Shown: piece after piece, positions 48,201-62,100 of the stretch
How positions within the stretch are numbered: position 1 is the first letter of the stretch
How the letters are laid out: each line of letters starts with the position of its first letter
DNA from: Luzula sylvatica
Taxonomy: Eukaryota > Streptophyta > Magnoliopsida > Poales > Juncaceae
Assembly (NCBI GenBank): GCA_946800325.1
Contig: OX326959.1
Location: 6,220,501 to 6,284,500 of the forward strand
DNA length: 64,000 nucleotides
Reading direction: 5' to 3'
Program-made: the position numbers and the translations under genes
Notes under the pieces: model-generated
The model's database searches: none
What the model was told of the DNA's origin: nothing
Seen by the model: only the letters and a program-made list of their open reading frames with translations

Positions 48201-49674
48201 ATTTGTATCGTATCTTTTACTACATAACTTTTCACCAAATTTCACAAACACTAAGAAAGTTTGTTTTTCAATTCAAAACAAGATTTTAACGCTTTGAGGA
48301 GTTCAAATAACGTGTTTTTAGATCATTTGTATCGTATCTTTTACTACATAACTTTTCACCAAATTTCACAAACACTAAGAAAGTTTGTTTTTCAATTCAA
48401 AACAAGATTTTAACGCGTTGAGGAGTTCAAATAACGTGTTTTTACATCATTTGTATCGTATGTTTTAGTACATAACTTTTCACCAAATTTCACAAACACT
48501 AAGAAAGTTTGTTTTTAGACTCAAAACAAGATTTTAACGCTTTGAGGAGTTCAAATAACGTATTTTTCGATCATTTGTATCGTATGTTTTAGTACATAAC
48601 TTTTCACACAATTTCACAAACACTAATGAAAGTTTGTTTTTAGATTCAAAACAAGGTTTTAACGCTTTGAGGAGTTCAAATAACGTGTTTTTAGATCATT
48701 TGTATCGTATCTTTTACTACATAACTTTTCACCGAATTTCACACACACTAAGAAAGTTTGTTTTTCGATTCAAAACAAGATTTAAACGCTTTGAGGAGTT
48801 CAAATAACGTGTTTTTAGATCATTTGTATCGTATCTTTTACTACATAACTTATCACCCAATTTCACAAACACTAAGAAAGTTTGTTTTTCGATTCAAAAC
48901 ATGATTTTAACGCTTTGAGGAGTTCAAATAACGTGTTTTTAGATCATTTGTATCGTATCTTTTACTACATAACTTTTCACCGAATTTCCCAAACACTAAG
49001 AAAGTTTGTTTTTCGATTCAAAACAAGATTTAAACGCTTTGAGGAGTTCAAATAACGTGTTTTTAGATCATTTGTACGTATCTTTTACTACATAACTTTT
49101 CACCGAATTTCACAAACACTAAGAAACTTTGTTTTTCGATTCAAAACAAGATTTTAACGCTTTGAGGAGTTCAAATAACGTGCTTTTAGATCATTTGTAT
49201 CGTATCTTTTACTACATAACTTTTCACCCAATTTCACAAACACTAAGAAAGTTTGTTTTTCGATTCAAAACAAGATTTTAACGCTTTGAGGAGTTCAAAT
49301 AACGTGTTTTTAGATCATTTGTATCGTATCTTTTACTACATAACTTTTCACCAAATTTCACAAACACTAAGAAAGTTTGTTTTTAGATTCAAAACAAGGT
49401 TTTAACGCTTTGAGGAGTTCAAATAACGTGTTTTTAGATCATTTGTATCATATCTTTTACTACATAACTTTTCACCGAATTTCACAAACACTAAGAAAGT
49501 TTGTTTTTCGATTCAAAAGAAGATTTAAACGCTTTGAGGAGTTCAAACAACGTGTTTTTAGATCATTTGTATCGTATCTTTTACTACATAACTTTTCACC
49601 CATTTTCACAAACACTAAGAAAGTTTGTTTTTCGATTCAAAACAAGATTTTAACGCTTTGAGGAGTTCAAATAA
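45211..49674 (+). repeat. Higher-order repeat copy 2 (36 monomers)
   Basis: 4464 bp from cgtgatttta to the next. The one-base-deleted monomer ttgtacgtatc at 44,611 recurs at 49,075 (4464 bp). The internal duplication landmarks are at 45,987 and 46,607, 5 monomers apart instead of 8 in copy 1. Confidence 0.88.
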
Positions 49675-52600
49675 CGTGATTTTAGATCATTTGTATCGTA
49701 TCTTTTACTACATAACTTTTCACCGAATTTCACAAACACTAAGAAAGTTTGTTTTTCGATTCAAAACAAGATTTTAACGCTTTGAGGAGTTCAAATAACG
49801 TGTTTTTAGACCATTTGTATCGTATCTTTTACTACATAACTTTTCACCAAATTTCACAAACACTAAGAAAGTTTGTTTTTCAATTCAAAACAAGATTTTA
49901 ACGCGTTGAGGAGTTCAAATAACGTGTTTTTAGATCATTTGTATCGTATCTTTTATTACATAACTTTTCACCGAATTTCACAAACACTAAGAAAGTTTGT
50001 TTTTCAATTCAAAACAAGATTTTAACGCTTTGAGGAGTTCAAATAACGTGTTTTTAGATCATTTGTATCGTATCTTTTACTACATAACTTTTCACCAAAT
50101 TTCACAAACGCTAAGAAAGTTTGTTTTTAGACTCAAAACAAGATTTTAACGCTTTGAGGAGTTCAAATAACGTGTTTTAGATCATTTGTATCGTATGTTT
50201 TAGTACATAACTTTTCACCAAATTTCACAAACACTAAAGAAAGTTTGTTTTTAGATTCAAAACAAGATTTTAACGCTTTGAGGAGTTCAAATAACGTGTT
50301 TTTAGATCATTTGTATCGTATCTTTTAGTAAATAACTTTTCACCAAATTTTACAAACACAAAGAAAGTTTGTTTTTAGATTCAAAACAAGATTTTAACGC
50401 TTTGAGGAGTTCAAATAACGTGTTTTTAGATCATTTGAATCGTATCTTTTAGTACATAACTTTTCACCAAATTTCACAAACACTAAGAAAGTTTGTTTTT
50501 AGATTCAAAACAAGGTTTTAACGCTTTGAGGAGTTCAAATAACGTGTTTTTAGATCATTTGTATCGTATCTTTTACTACATAACATTTCACCGAATTTCA
50601 CAAACACTAAGAAAGTTTGTTTTTCGATTCAAAACAAGATTTAAACGCTTTGAGGAGTTCAAATAACGTGTTTTTAGATCATTTGTATCGTATCTTTTAC
50701 TACATAACTTTTCACCCAATTTCACAAACACTAAGAAAGTTTGTTTTTCGATTCAAAACAAGATTTTAACGCTTTGAGGAGTTCAAATAACGTGTTTTTA
50801 GATCATTTGTATCGTATCTTTTACTACATAAATTTTCACCGAATTTCCCAAACACTAAGAAAGATTGTTTTCCGGTTCAAAACAAGATTGTAACGCTTTG
50901 AGGAGTTCAAATAACGTGTTTTTAGATCATTTGTATCGTATCTTTTACTACATAACTTTTCACCAAATTTCACAAACACTAAGAAAGATTGTTTTTAGAT
51001 TCAAAACAAGATTTTAACGCTTTGAGGAGTTCAAATAACGTGTTTTTAGATCATTTGTATCGTATCTTTTAGTACATAACTTTTCACCAAATTTCACAAA
51101 CACTAAGAAAGTTTGTTTTCCGGTTCAAAACAAGATTGTAACGCTTTGAGGAGTTCAAATAACATGTTTTTAGATCATTTGTATCGTATCGTTTACTACA
51201 TACCTTTTCACCCAATTTCACAAACACTAAGAAAGTTTGTTTTTCGATTCAAAACAAGATTTTAACGCTTTGAGGAGTTCAAATAACGTGTTTTTAGATC
51301 ATTTGTATCGTATCTTTTACTACATAACTTTTCACCAAATTTCACAAACACTAAGAAAGATTGTTTTTAGATTCAAAACAAGATTTTAACGCTTTGAGGA
51401 GTTCAAATAACGTGTTTTTAGATCATTTGTATCGTATCTTTTAGTACATAACTTTTCACCAAATTTCACAAACACTAAGAAAGTTTGATTTTAGATTCAA
51501 AACAAGATTTTAAAGCTTTGAGGAGTTCAAATAACGTGTTTTTAGATTATTTGTATCGTATCTTTTACTACATAACTTTTCACCGAATTTCACAAACACT
51601 AAGAAAGTTTGATTTTAGATTCAAAACAAGATTTTAACGCTTTGAGGAGTTCAAATAACGTGTTTTTAGATCATTTGTATCGTATCTTTAACTACATAAC
51701 TTTTCACCGAATTTCACAAACACTAAGAAAGTTTGTTTTTCAATTCAAAACAAGATTTTAACGCTTTGAGGAGTTCAAATAACGTGTTTTTAGATCATTT
51801 GTATTGTATCTTTTACTACATAACTTTTCACCGAATTTCACAAACACTAAGAAAGTTTGTTTTTCGATTCAAAACAAGATTTTAACGCTTTGAGGAGTTC
51901 AAATAATGTGTTTTTAGACCATTTGTATCGTATCTTTTACTACATAACTTTTCACCAAATTTCACAAACACTAAGAAAGTTTGTTTTTCAATTCAAAACA
52001 AGATTTTAACGCTTTGAGGAGTTCAAATAACGTGTTTTTAGATCATTTGTATCGTATCTTTTACTACATAACTTTTCACCGAATTTCACAAACACTAAGA
52101 AAGTTTGTTTTTCGATTCAAAACAAGATTTTAACGCTTTGAGGAGTTCAAATAAAGTGTTTTTAGATCATTTGTATCGTATCTTTTACTACATAACTTTT
52201 CACCAAATTTCACAAACACTAAGAAAGTTTGTTTTTCAATTCAAAACAAGATTTTAACGCTTTGAGGAGTTCAAATAACGTGTTTTTAGATCATTTGTAT
52301 CGTATCTTTTACTACATAACTTTTCACCAAATTTCACAAACACTAAGAAAGTTTGTTTTTCAATTCAAAACAAGATTTTAACGCGTTGAGGAGTTCAAAT
52401 AACGTGTTTTTACATCATTTGTATCGTATGTTTTAGTACATAACTTTTCACCAAATTTCACAAACACTAAGAAAGTTTGTTTTTAGACTCAAAACAAGAT
52501 TTTAACGCTTTGAGGAGTTCAAATAACGTATTTTTCGATCATTTGTATCGTATGTTTTAGTACATAACTTTTCACACAATTTCACAAACACTAATGAAAG

Positions 52601-53642
52601 TTTGTTTTTAGATTCAAAACAAGGTTTTAACGCTTTGAGGAGTTCAAATAACGTGTTTTTAGATCATTTGTATCGTATCTTTTACTACATAACTTTTCAC
52701 CGAATTTCACACACACTAAGAAAGTTTGTTTTTCGATTCAAAACAAGATTTAAACGCTTTGAGGAGTTCAAATAACGTGTTTTTAGATCATTTGTATCGT
52801 ATCTTTTACTACATAACTTATCACCCAATTTCACAAACACTAAGAAAGTTTGTTTTTCGATTCAAAACATGATTTTAACGCTTTGAGGAGTTCAAATAAC
52901 GTGTTTTTAGATCATTTGTATCGTATCTTTTACTACATAACTTTTCACCGAATTTCCCAAACACTAAGAAAGTTTGTTTTTCGATTCAAAACAAGATTTA
53001 AACGCTTTGAGGAGTTCAAATAACGTGTTTTTAGATCATTTGTACGTATCTTTTACTACATAACTTTTCACCGAATTTCACAAACACTAAGAAACTTTGT
53101 TTTTCGATTCAAAACAAGATTTTAACGCTTTGAGGAGTTCAAATAACGTGCTTTTAGATCATTTGTATCGTATCTTTTACTACATAACTTTTCACCCAAT
53201 TTCACAAACACTAAGAAAGTTTGTTTTTCGATTCAAAACAAGATTTTAACGCTTTGAGGAGTTCAAATAACGTGTTTTTAGATCATTTGTATCGTATCTT
53301 TTACTACATAACTTTTCACCAAATTTCACAAACACTAAGAAAGTTTGTTTTTAGATTCAAAACAAGGTTTTAACGCTTTGAGGAGTTCAAATAACGTGTT
53401 TTTAGATCATTTGTATCATATCTTTTACTACATAACTTTTCACCGAATTTCACAAACACTAAGAAAGTTTGTTTTTCGATTCAAAAGAAGATTTAAACGC
53501 TTTGAGGAGTTCAAACAACGTGTTTTTAGATCATTTGTATCGTATCTTTTACTACATAACTTTTCACCCATTTTCACAAACACTAAGAAAGTTTGTTTTT
53601 CGATTCAAAACAAGATTTTAACGCTTTGAGGAGTTCAAATAA
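49675..53642 (+). repeat. Higher-order repeat copy 3 (32 monomers)
   Basis: 3968 bp between cgtgatttta landmarks at 49,675 and 53,643. The tacgtatc deletion recurs at 53,043, exactly 3968 bp after 49,075. The second cacgaac-type monomer is absent. A new ccggttcaaaacaagattg monomer type appears from 50,861. Confidence 0.88.
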
Positions 53643-56600
53643 CGTGATTTTAGATCATTTGTATCGTATCTTTTACTACATAACTTTTCACCGAATTTCA
53701 CAAACACTAAGAAAGTTTGTTTTTCGATTCAAAACAAGATTTTAACGCTTTGAGGAGTTCAAATAACGTGTTTTTAGACCATTTGTATCGTATCTTTTAC
53801 TACATAACTTTTCACCAAATTTCACAAACACTAAGAAAGTTTGTTTTTCAATTCAAAACAAGATTTTAACGCGTTGAGGAGTTCAAATAACGTGTTTTTA
53901 GATCATTTGTATCGTATCTTTTATTACATAACTTTTCACCGAATTTCACAAACACTAAGAAAGTTTGTTTTTCAATTCAAAACAAGATTTTAACGCTTTG
54001 AGGAGTTCAAATAACGTGTTTTTAGATCATTTGTATCGTATCTTTTACTACATAACTTTTCACCAAATTTCACAAACGCTAAGAAAGTTTGTTTTTAGAC
54101 TCAAAACAAGATTTTAACGCTTTGAGGAGTTCAAATAACGTGTTTTAGATCATTTGTATCGTATGTTTTAGTACATAACTTTTCACCAAATTTCACAAAC
54201 ACTAAAGAAAGTTTGTTTTTAGATTCAAAACAAGATTTTAACGCTTTGAGGAGTTCAAATAACGTGTTTTTAGATCATTTGTATCGTATCTTTTAGTAAA
54301 TAACTTTTCACCAAACTTTACAAACACAAAGAAAGTTTGTTTTTAGATTCAAAACAAGATTTTAACGCTTTGAGGAGTTCAAATAACGTGTTTTTAGATC
54401 ATTTGAATCGTATCTTTCAGTACATAACTTTTCACCAAATTTCACAAACACTAAGAAAGTTTGTTTTTAGATTCAAAACAAGGTTTTAACGCTTTGAGGA
54501 GTTCAAACAACGTGTTTTTAGATCATTTGTATCGTATCTTTTACTACATAACATTTCACCGAATTTCACAAACACTAAGAAAGTTTGTTTTTCGATTCAA
54601 AACAAGATTTAAACGCTTTGAGGAGTTCAAATAACGTGTTTTTAGATCATTTGTATCGTATCTTTTACTACATAACTTTTCACCCAATTTCACAAACACT
54701 AAGAAAGTTTGTTTTTCGATTCAAAACAAGATTTTAACGCTTTGAGGAGTTCAAATAACGTGTTTTTAGATCATTTGTATCGTATCTTTTACTACATAAA
54801 TTTTCACCGAATTTCCCAAACACTAAGAAAGATTGTTTTCCGGTTCAAAACAAGATTGTAACGCTTTGAGGAGTTCAAATAACGTGTTTTTAGATCATTT
54901 GTATCGTATCTTTTACTACATAACTTTTCACCAAATTTCACAAACACTAAGAAAGATTGTTTTTAGATTCAAAACAAGATTTTAACGCTTTGAGGAGTTC
55001 AAATAACGTGTTTTTAGATCATTTGTATCGTATCTTTTAGTACATAACTTTTCACCAAATTTCACAAACACTAAGAAAGTTTGTTTTCCGGTTCAAAACA
55101 AGATTGTAACGCTTTGAGGAGTTCAAATAACATGTTTTTAGATCATTTGTATCGTATCGTTTACTACATACCTTTTCACCCAATTTCACAAACACTAAGA
55201 AAGTTTGTTTTTCGATTCAAAACAAGATTTTAACGCTTTGAGGAGTTCAAATAACGTGTTTTTAGATCATTTGTATCGTATCTTTTACTACATAACTTTT
55301 CACCAAATTTCACAAACACTAAGAAAGATTGTTTTTAGATTCAAAACAAGATTTTAACGCTTTGAGGAGTTCAAATAACGTGTTTTTAGATCATTTGTAT
55401 CGTATCTTTTAGTACATAACTTTTCACCAAATTTCACAAACACTAAGAGAGTTTGTTTTCCGGTTCAAAACAAGATTGTAACGCTTGGAGGAGTTCAAAT
55501 AACATGTTTTTAGATCATTTGTATCGTATCGTTTACTACATAAATTTTCACCAAATTTCACAAACACTATGAAAGTTTGTTTTTCGATTCAAAACAAGAT
55601 TTTAACACTTTGAGGAGTTCAAATAACGTGTTTTTAGATCATTTGTATCGTATCTTTTACTACATAACTTTTCACCAAATTTCACAAACACTAAGAAAGT
55701 TTGTTTTTCAATTCAAAAGAAGATTTTAACGCTTTGAGGAGTTCAATTAACGTGTTTTTAGATCATTCGTATCGTATCTTTTACTACATAAAATTTCACC
55801 GAATTTCCCAAACACTAAGAAAGTTTGTTTTTCGATTCAAAACAAGATTTAAACGCTTTGAGGAGTTCAAATAACGTGTTTTTAGATCATTTGTATCGTA
55901 TCTTTTACTACATAACTTTTCACCAAATTTCACAAACACTAAGAAACATTGTTTTTCGATTCAAAACAAGATTTTAACGCTTTGAGGAGTTCAAATAACG
56001 TGTTTTTAGATCATTTGTATCGTATGTTTTAGTACATAACTTTTCACCAAATTTCACAAACACTAAAGAAAGTTTGTTTTTAGATTCAAAACAAGATTTT
56101 AACGCTTTGAGGAGTTCAAATAACGTGTTTTTAGATCATTTGAATCGTATCTTTTAGTACATAACTTTTCACCAAATTTCACAAACACTAAGACAGTTTG
56201 TTTTTAGATTCAAAACAAGGTTTTAACGCTTTGAGCAGTTCAAATAACGTGTTTTTAGATCATTTGTATCGTATCTTTTACTACATAACTTTTCACCGAA
56301 TTTCACAAACACTAAGAAATATTGTTTTTCGATTCAAAACAAGATTTAAACGCTTTGAGGAGTTCAAATAACGTGTTTTTAGATCATTTGTATCGTATCT
56401 TTTACTACATAACTTTTCACCAAATTTCACAAACACTAAGAAAGTTTGTTTTTCAATTCAAAACAAGATTTTAACGCTTTGAGGAGTTCAAATAACGTGT
56501 TTTTAGATTATTTGTATCGTATCTTTTACTACATAACTTTTCACCAAATTTCACAAACACTAAGAAAGTTTGTTTTTAGATTCAAAACAAGTTATTAACG

Positions 56601-58549
56601 CTTTGAGGAGTTCACATAACTTGTTTTTAGATCATTTGTATCGTATCTCTTACTACATAAATTTTCACCATATTTCACAAACACTAAGATAGTTTGTTTT
56701 TCGACTCAAAACAAGATTTTAACGCTTTGAGGTGTTCAAATAACGTGTTTTTAGATCATTTGTATCGTATGTTTTAGTACATAACTTTTCACCAAATTTC
56801 ACAAACACTAAGAAAGTTTGTTTTTAGATTCAAAACAAGATTTTAACGCTTTGAGGAGTTCAAATAACGTGTTTTTAGATCATTTGTATCGTATCTTTTA
56901 CTACATAACTTTTCACCGAATTTCACAAACACTAAGAAAGTTTGTTTTTCAATTCAAAACAAGATTTTAACGCTTTGAGGAGTTCAAATAACGTGTTTTT
57001 AGATCATTTGTATCGTATCTTTTACTACATAACTTTTCACAAAATTTCACAAACACTAAGAAAGTTTGTTTTTAGATTCAAAACAAGATTTTAACGCTTT
57101 GAGGAGTTCAAATAACGTGTTTTTAGATCATTTGTATCGTATCGTTTACTACATAACTTTTCACCAAATTTCACAAACACTAAGAAAGTTTGTTTTTCGA
57201 TTCAAAACAAGATTTTAACGCTTTGAGGAGTTCAAATAACGTGTTTTTAGATCATTTGTATCGTATCTTTTAGTACATAACTTTTCACCAAATTTCACAA
57301 ACACTAAGAAAGTTTGTTTTCCGGTTCAAAACAAGATTTTAACGCTTTGAGGAGTTCAAATAACATGTTTTTAGATCATTTGTATCGTATCGTTTACTAC
57401 ATAACTTTTCACCAAATTTCACAAACACTATGAAAGTTTGTTTTTCGATTCAAAACAAGATTTTAACACTTTGAGGAGTTCAAATAACGTGTTTTTATAT
57501 CATTTGTATCGTATCTTTTACTACATAACTTTTCACCAAATTTCACAAACACTAAGAAAGTTTGTTTTTCGATTCAAAACAAGATTTTAACGCTTTGAGG
57601 AGTTCAAATAACGTGTTTTTAGATCATTTGTATCGTATCGTTCACTACATAACTTTTCACCAAATTTCACAAACACTAAGAAAGTTTGTTTTTCGATTCA
57701 AAACAAGATTTTAACGCTTTGAGGAGTTCAAATAACGTGTTTTTACATCATTTGTATCGTATCTTTTACTACATAACTTTTCACCAAATTTCACAAACAC
57801 TAAGAAAGTTTGTTTTTAGATTCAAAACAAGATTTTAACGCTTTGAGGAGTTCAAATAACGTGTTTTTAGATCATTTGTATCGTATCGTTTACTACATAA
57901 CTTTTCACCAAATTTCACAAACACTAAGAAAGTTTGTTTTTCTATTCAAAACAAGATTTTAACGCTTTGAGGAGTTCAAATAACGTGTTTGTAGATCATT
58001 TGTATCGTATCTTTTAGTACATACCTTTTCACCAAATTTCACAAACACTAAGAAAGTTTGTTTTCCGGTTCAAAACAAGATTTTAACGCTTTGAGGAGTT
58101 CAAATAACATGTTTTTAGATCATTTGTATCGTATCGTTTACTACATAACTTTTCACCAAATTTCACAAACACTATGAAAGTTTGTTTTTCGATTCAAAAC
58201 AAGATTTTAACACTTTGAGGAGTTCAATTAACGTGTTTTTAGATCATTTGTATCGTATCTTTTACTACATAAATTTTCACCGAATTTCCCAAACACTAAG
58301 AAAGTTTGTTTTTCGATTCAAAACAAGATTTAAACGCTTTGAGGAGTTCAAATAACGTGTTTTTAGATCATTTGTATCGTATCTTTTACTACATAACTTT
58401 TCACCCAATTTCACAAACACTAAGAAAGTTTGTTTTTCGATTCAAAACAAGATTTTAACGCTTTGAGGAGTTCAAATAACGTGTTTTTAGATCATTTGTA
58501 TCGTATCTTTTACTACATAAATTTTCACCGAATTTCCCAAACACTAAGA
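53643..58549 (+). repeat. Higher-order repeat copy 4 passing into the second register
   Basis: 53,643 to about 55,445 follows copy 3 at a 3968-bp offset (aagattgttttccgg at 50,861 and 54,829). After that the sequence follows a different unit that repeats at 3721 bp. Confidence 0.75.
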
Positions 58550-61500
58550 AAGATTGTTTTCCGGTTCAAAACAAGATTGTAACGCTTTGAGGAGTTCAAA
58601 TAACGTGTTTTTAGATCATTTGTATCGTATCTTTTACTACATAACTTTTCACCAAATTTCACAAACACTAAGAAAGATTGTTTTTAGATTCAAAACAAGA
58701 TTTTAACGCTTTGAGGAGTTCAAATAACGTGTTTTTAGATCATTTGTATCGTATCTTTTAGTACATAACTTTTCACCAAATTTCACAAACACTAAGAAAG
58801 TTTGTTTTCCGGTTCAAAACAAGATTGTAACGCTTTGAGGAGTTCAAATAACATGTTTTTAGATCATTTGTATCGTATCGTTTACTACATACCTTTTCAC
58901 CCAATTTCACAAACACTAAGAAAGTTTGTTTTTCGATTCAAAACAAGATTTTAACGCTTTGAGGAGTTCAAATAACGTGTTTTTAGATCATTTGTATCGT
59001 ATCTTTTACTACATAACTTTTCACCAAATTTCACAAACACTAAGAAAGATTGTTTTTAGATTCAAAACAAGATTTTAACGCTTTGAGGAGTTCAAATAAC
59101 GTGTTTTTAGATCATTTGTATCGTATCTTTTAGTACATAACTTTTCACCAAATTTCACAAACACTAAGAGAGTTTGTTTTCCGGTTCAAAACAAGATTGT
59201 AACGCTTGGAGGAGTTCAAATAACATGTTTTTAGATCATTTGTATCGTATCGTTTACTACATAAATTTTCACCAAATTTCACAAACACTATGAAAGTTTG
59301 TTTTTCGATTCAAAACAAGATTTTAACACTTTGAGGAGTTCAAATAACGTGTTTTTAGATCATTTGTATCGTATCTTTTACTACATAACTTTTCACCAAA
59401 TTTCACAAACACTAAGAAAGTTTGTTTTTCAATTCAAAAGAAGATTTTAACGCTTTGAGGAGTTCAATTAACGTGTTTTTAGATCATTCGTATCGTATCT
59501 TTTACTACATAAAATTTCACCGAATTTCCCAAACACTAAGAAAGTTTGTTTTTCGATTCAAAACAAGATTTAAACGCTTTGAGGAGTTCAAATAACGTGT
59601 TTTTAGATCATTTGTATCGTATCTTTTACTACATAACTTTTCACCAAATTTCACAAACACTAAGAAACATTGTTTTTCGATTCAAAACAAGATTTTAACG
59701 CTTTGAGGAGTTCAAATAACGTGTTTTTAGATCATTTGTATCGTATGTTTTAGTACATAACTTTTCACCAAATTTCACAAACACTAAAGAAAGTTTGTTT
59801 TTAGATTCAAAACAAGATTTTAACGCTTTGAGGAGTTCAAATAACGTGTTTTTAGATCATTTGAATCGTATCTTTTAGTACATAACTTTTCACCAAATTT
59901 CACAAACACTAAGACAGTTTGTTTTTAGATTCAAAACAAGGTTTTAACGCTTTGAGCAGTTCAAATAACGTGTTTTTAGATCATTTGTATCGTATCTTTT
60001 ACTACATAACTTTTCACCGAATTTCACAAACACTAAGAAATATTGTTTTTCGATTCAAAACAAGATTTAAACGCTTTGAGGAGTTCAAATAACGTGTTTT
60101 TAGATCATTTGTATCGTATCTTTTACTACATAACTTTTCACCAAATTTCACAAACACTAAGAAAGTTTGTTTTTCAATTCAAAACAAGATTTTAACGCTT
60201 TGAGGAGTTCAAATAACGTGTTTTTAGATTATTTGTATCGTATCTTTTACTACATAACTTTTCACCAAATTTCACAAACACTAAGAAAGTTTGTTTTTAG
60301 ATTCAAAACAAGTTATTAACGCTTTGAGGAGTTCACATAACTTGTTTTTAGATCATTTGTATCGTATCTCTTACTACATAAATTTTCACCATATTTCACA
60401 AACACTAAGATAGTTTGTTTTTCGACTCAAAACAAGATTTTAACGCTTTGAGGTGTTCAAATAACGTGTTTTTAGATCATTTGTATCGTATGTTTTAGTA
60501 CATAACTTTTCACCAAATTTCACAAACACTAAGAAAGTTTGTTTTTAGATTCAAAACAAGATTTTAACGCTTTGAGGAGTTCAAATAACGTGTTTTTAGA
60601 TCATTTGTATCGTATCTTTTACTACATAACTTTTCACCGAATTTCACAAACACTAAGAAAGTTTGTTTTTCAATTCAAAACAAGATTTTAACGCTTTGAG
60701 GAGTTCAAATAACGTGTTTTTAGATCATTTGTATCGTATCTTTTACTACATAACTTTTCACAAAATTTCACAAACACTAAGAAAGTTTGTTTTTAGATTC
60801 AAAACAAGATTTTAACGCTTTGAGGAGTTCAAATAACGTGTTTTTAGATCATTTGTATCGTATCGTTTACTACATAACTTTTCACCAAATTTCACAAACA
60901 CTAAGAAAGTTTGTTTTTCGATTCAAAACAAGATTTTAACGCTTTGAGGAGTTCAAATAACGTGTTTTTAGATCATTTGTATCGTATCTTTTAGTACATA
61001 ACTTTTCACCAAATTTCACAAACACTAAGAAAGTTTGTTTTCCGGTTCAAAACAAGATTTTAACGCTTTGAGGAGTTCAAATAACATGTTTTTAGATCAT
61101 TTGTATCGTATCGTTTACTACATAACTTTTCACCAAATTTCACAAACACTATGAAAGTTTGTTTTTCGATTCAAAACAAGATTTTAACACTTTGAGGAGT
61201 TCAAATAACGTGTTTTTATATCATTTGTATCGTATCTTTTACTACATAACTTTTCACCAAATTTCACAAACACTAAGAAAGTTTGTTTTTCGATTCAAAA
61301 CAAGATTTTAACGCTTTGAGGAGTTCAAATAACGTGTTTTTAGATCATTTGTATCGTATCGTTCACTACATAACTTTTCACCAAATTTCACAAACACTAA
61401 GAAAGTTTGTTTTTCGATTCAAAACAAGATTTTAACGCTTTGAGGAGTTCAAATAACGTGTTTTTACATCATTTGTATCGTATCTTTTACTACATAACTT

Positions 61501-62100
61501 TTCACCAAATTTCACAAACACTAAGAAAGTTTGTTTTTAGATTCAAAACAAGATTTTAACGCTTTGAGGAGTTCAAATAACGTGTTTTTAGATCATTTGT
61601 ATCGTATCGTTTACTACATAACTTTTCACCAAATTTCACAAACACTAAGAAAGTTTGTTTTTCTATTCAAAACAAGATTTTAACGCTTTGAGGAGTTCAA
61701 ATAACGTGTTTGTAGATCATTTGTATCGTATCTTTTAGTACATACCTTTTCACCAAATTTCACAAACACTAAGAAAGTTTGTTTTCCGGTTCAAAACAAG
61801 ATTTTAACGCTTTGAGGAGTTCAAATAACATGTTTTTAGATCATTTGTATCGTATCGTTTACTACATAACTTTTCACCAAATTTCACAAACACTATGAAA
61901 GTTTGTTTTTCGATTCAAAACAAGATTTTAACACTTTGAGGAGTTCAATTAACGTGTTTTTAGATCATTTGTATCGTATCTTTTACTACATAAATTTTCA
62001 CCGAATTTCCCAAACACTAAGAAAGTTTGTTTTTCGATTCAAAACAAGATTTAAACGCTTTGAGGAGTTCAAATAACGTGTTTTTAGATCATTTGTATCG
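58550..62100 (+). repeat. Higher-order repeat, 3721-bp register (30 monomers + 1 bp)
   Basis: Landmarks at a 3721-bp offset: aagattgttttccgg 54,829 / 58,550; aacgcttggagg with cactaagaga 55,441 / 59,162; aagacag 56,190 / 59,911; ccggttc 57,321 / 61,042; acactttgaggagttcaatt near 58,210 / 61,931. Confidence 0.85.
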
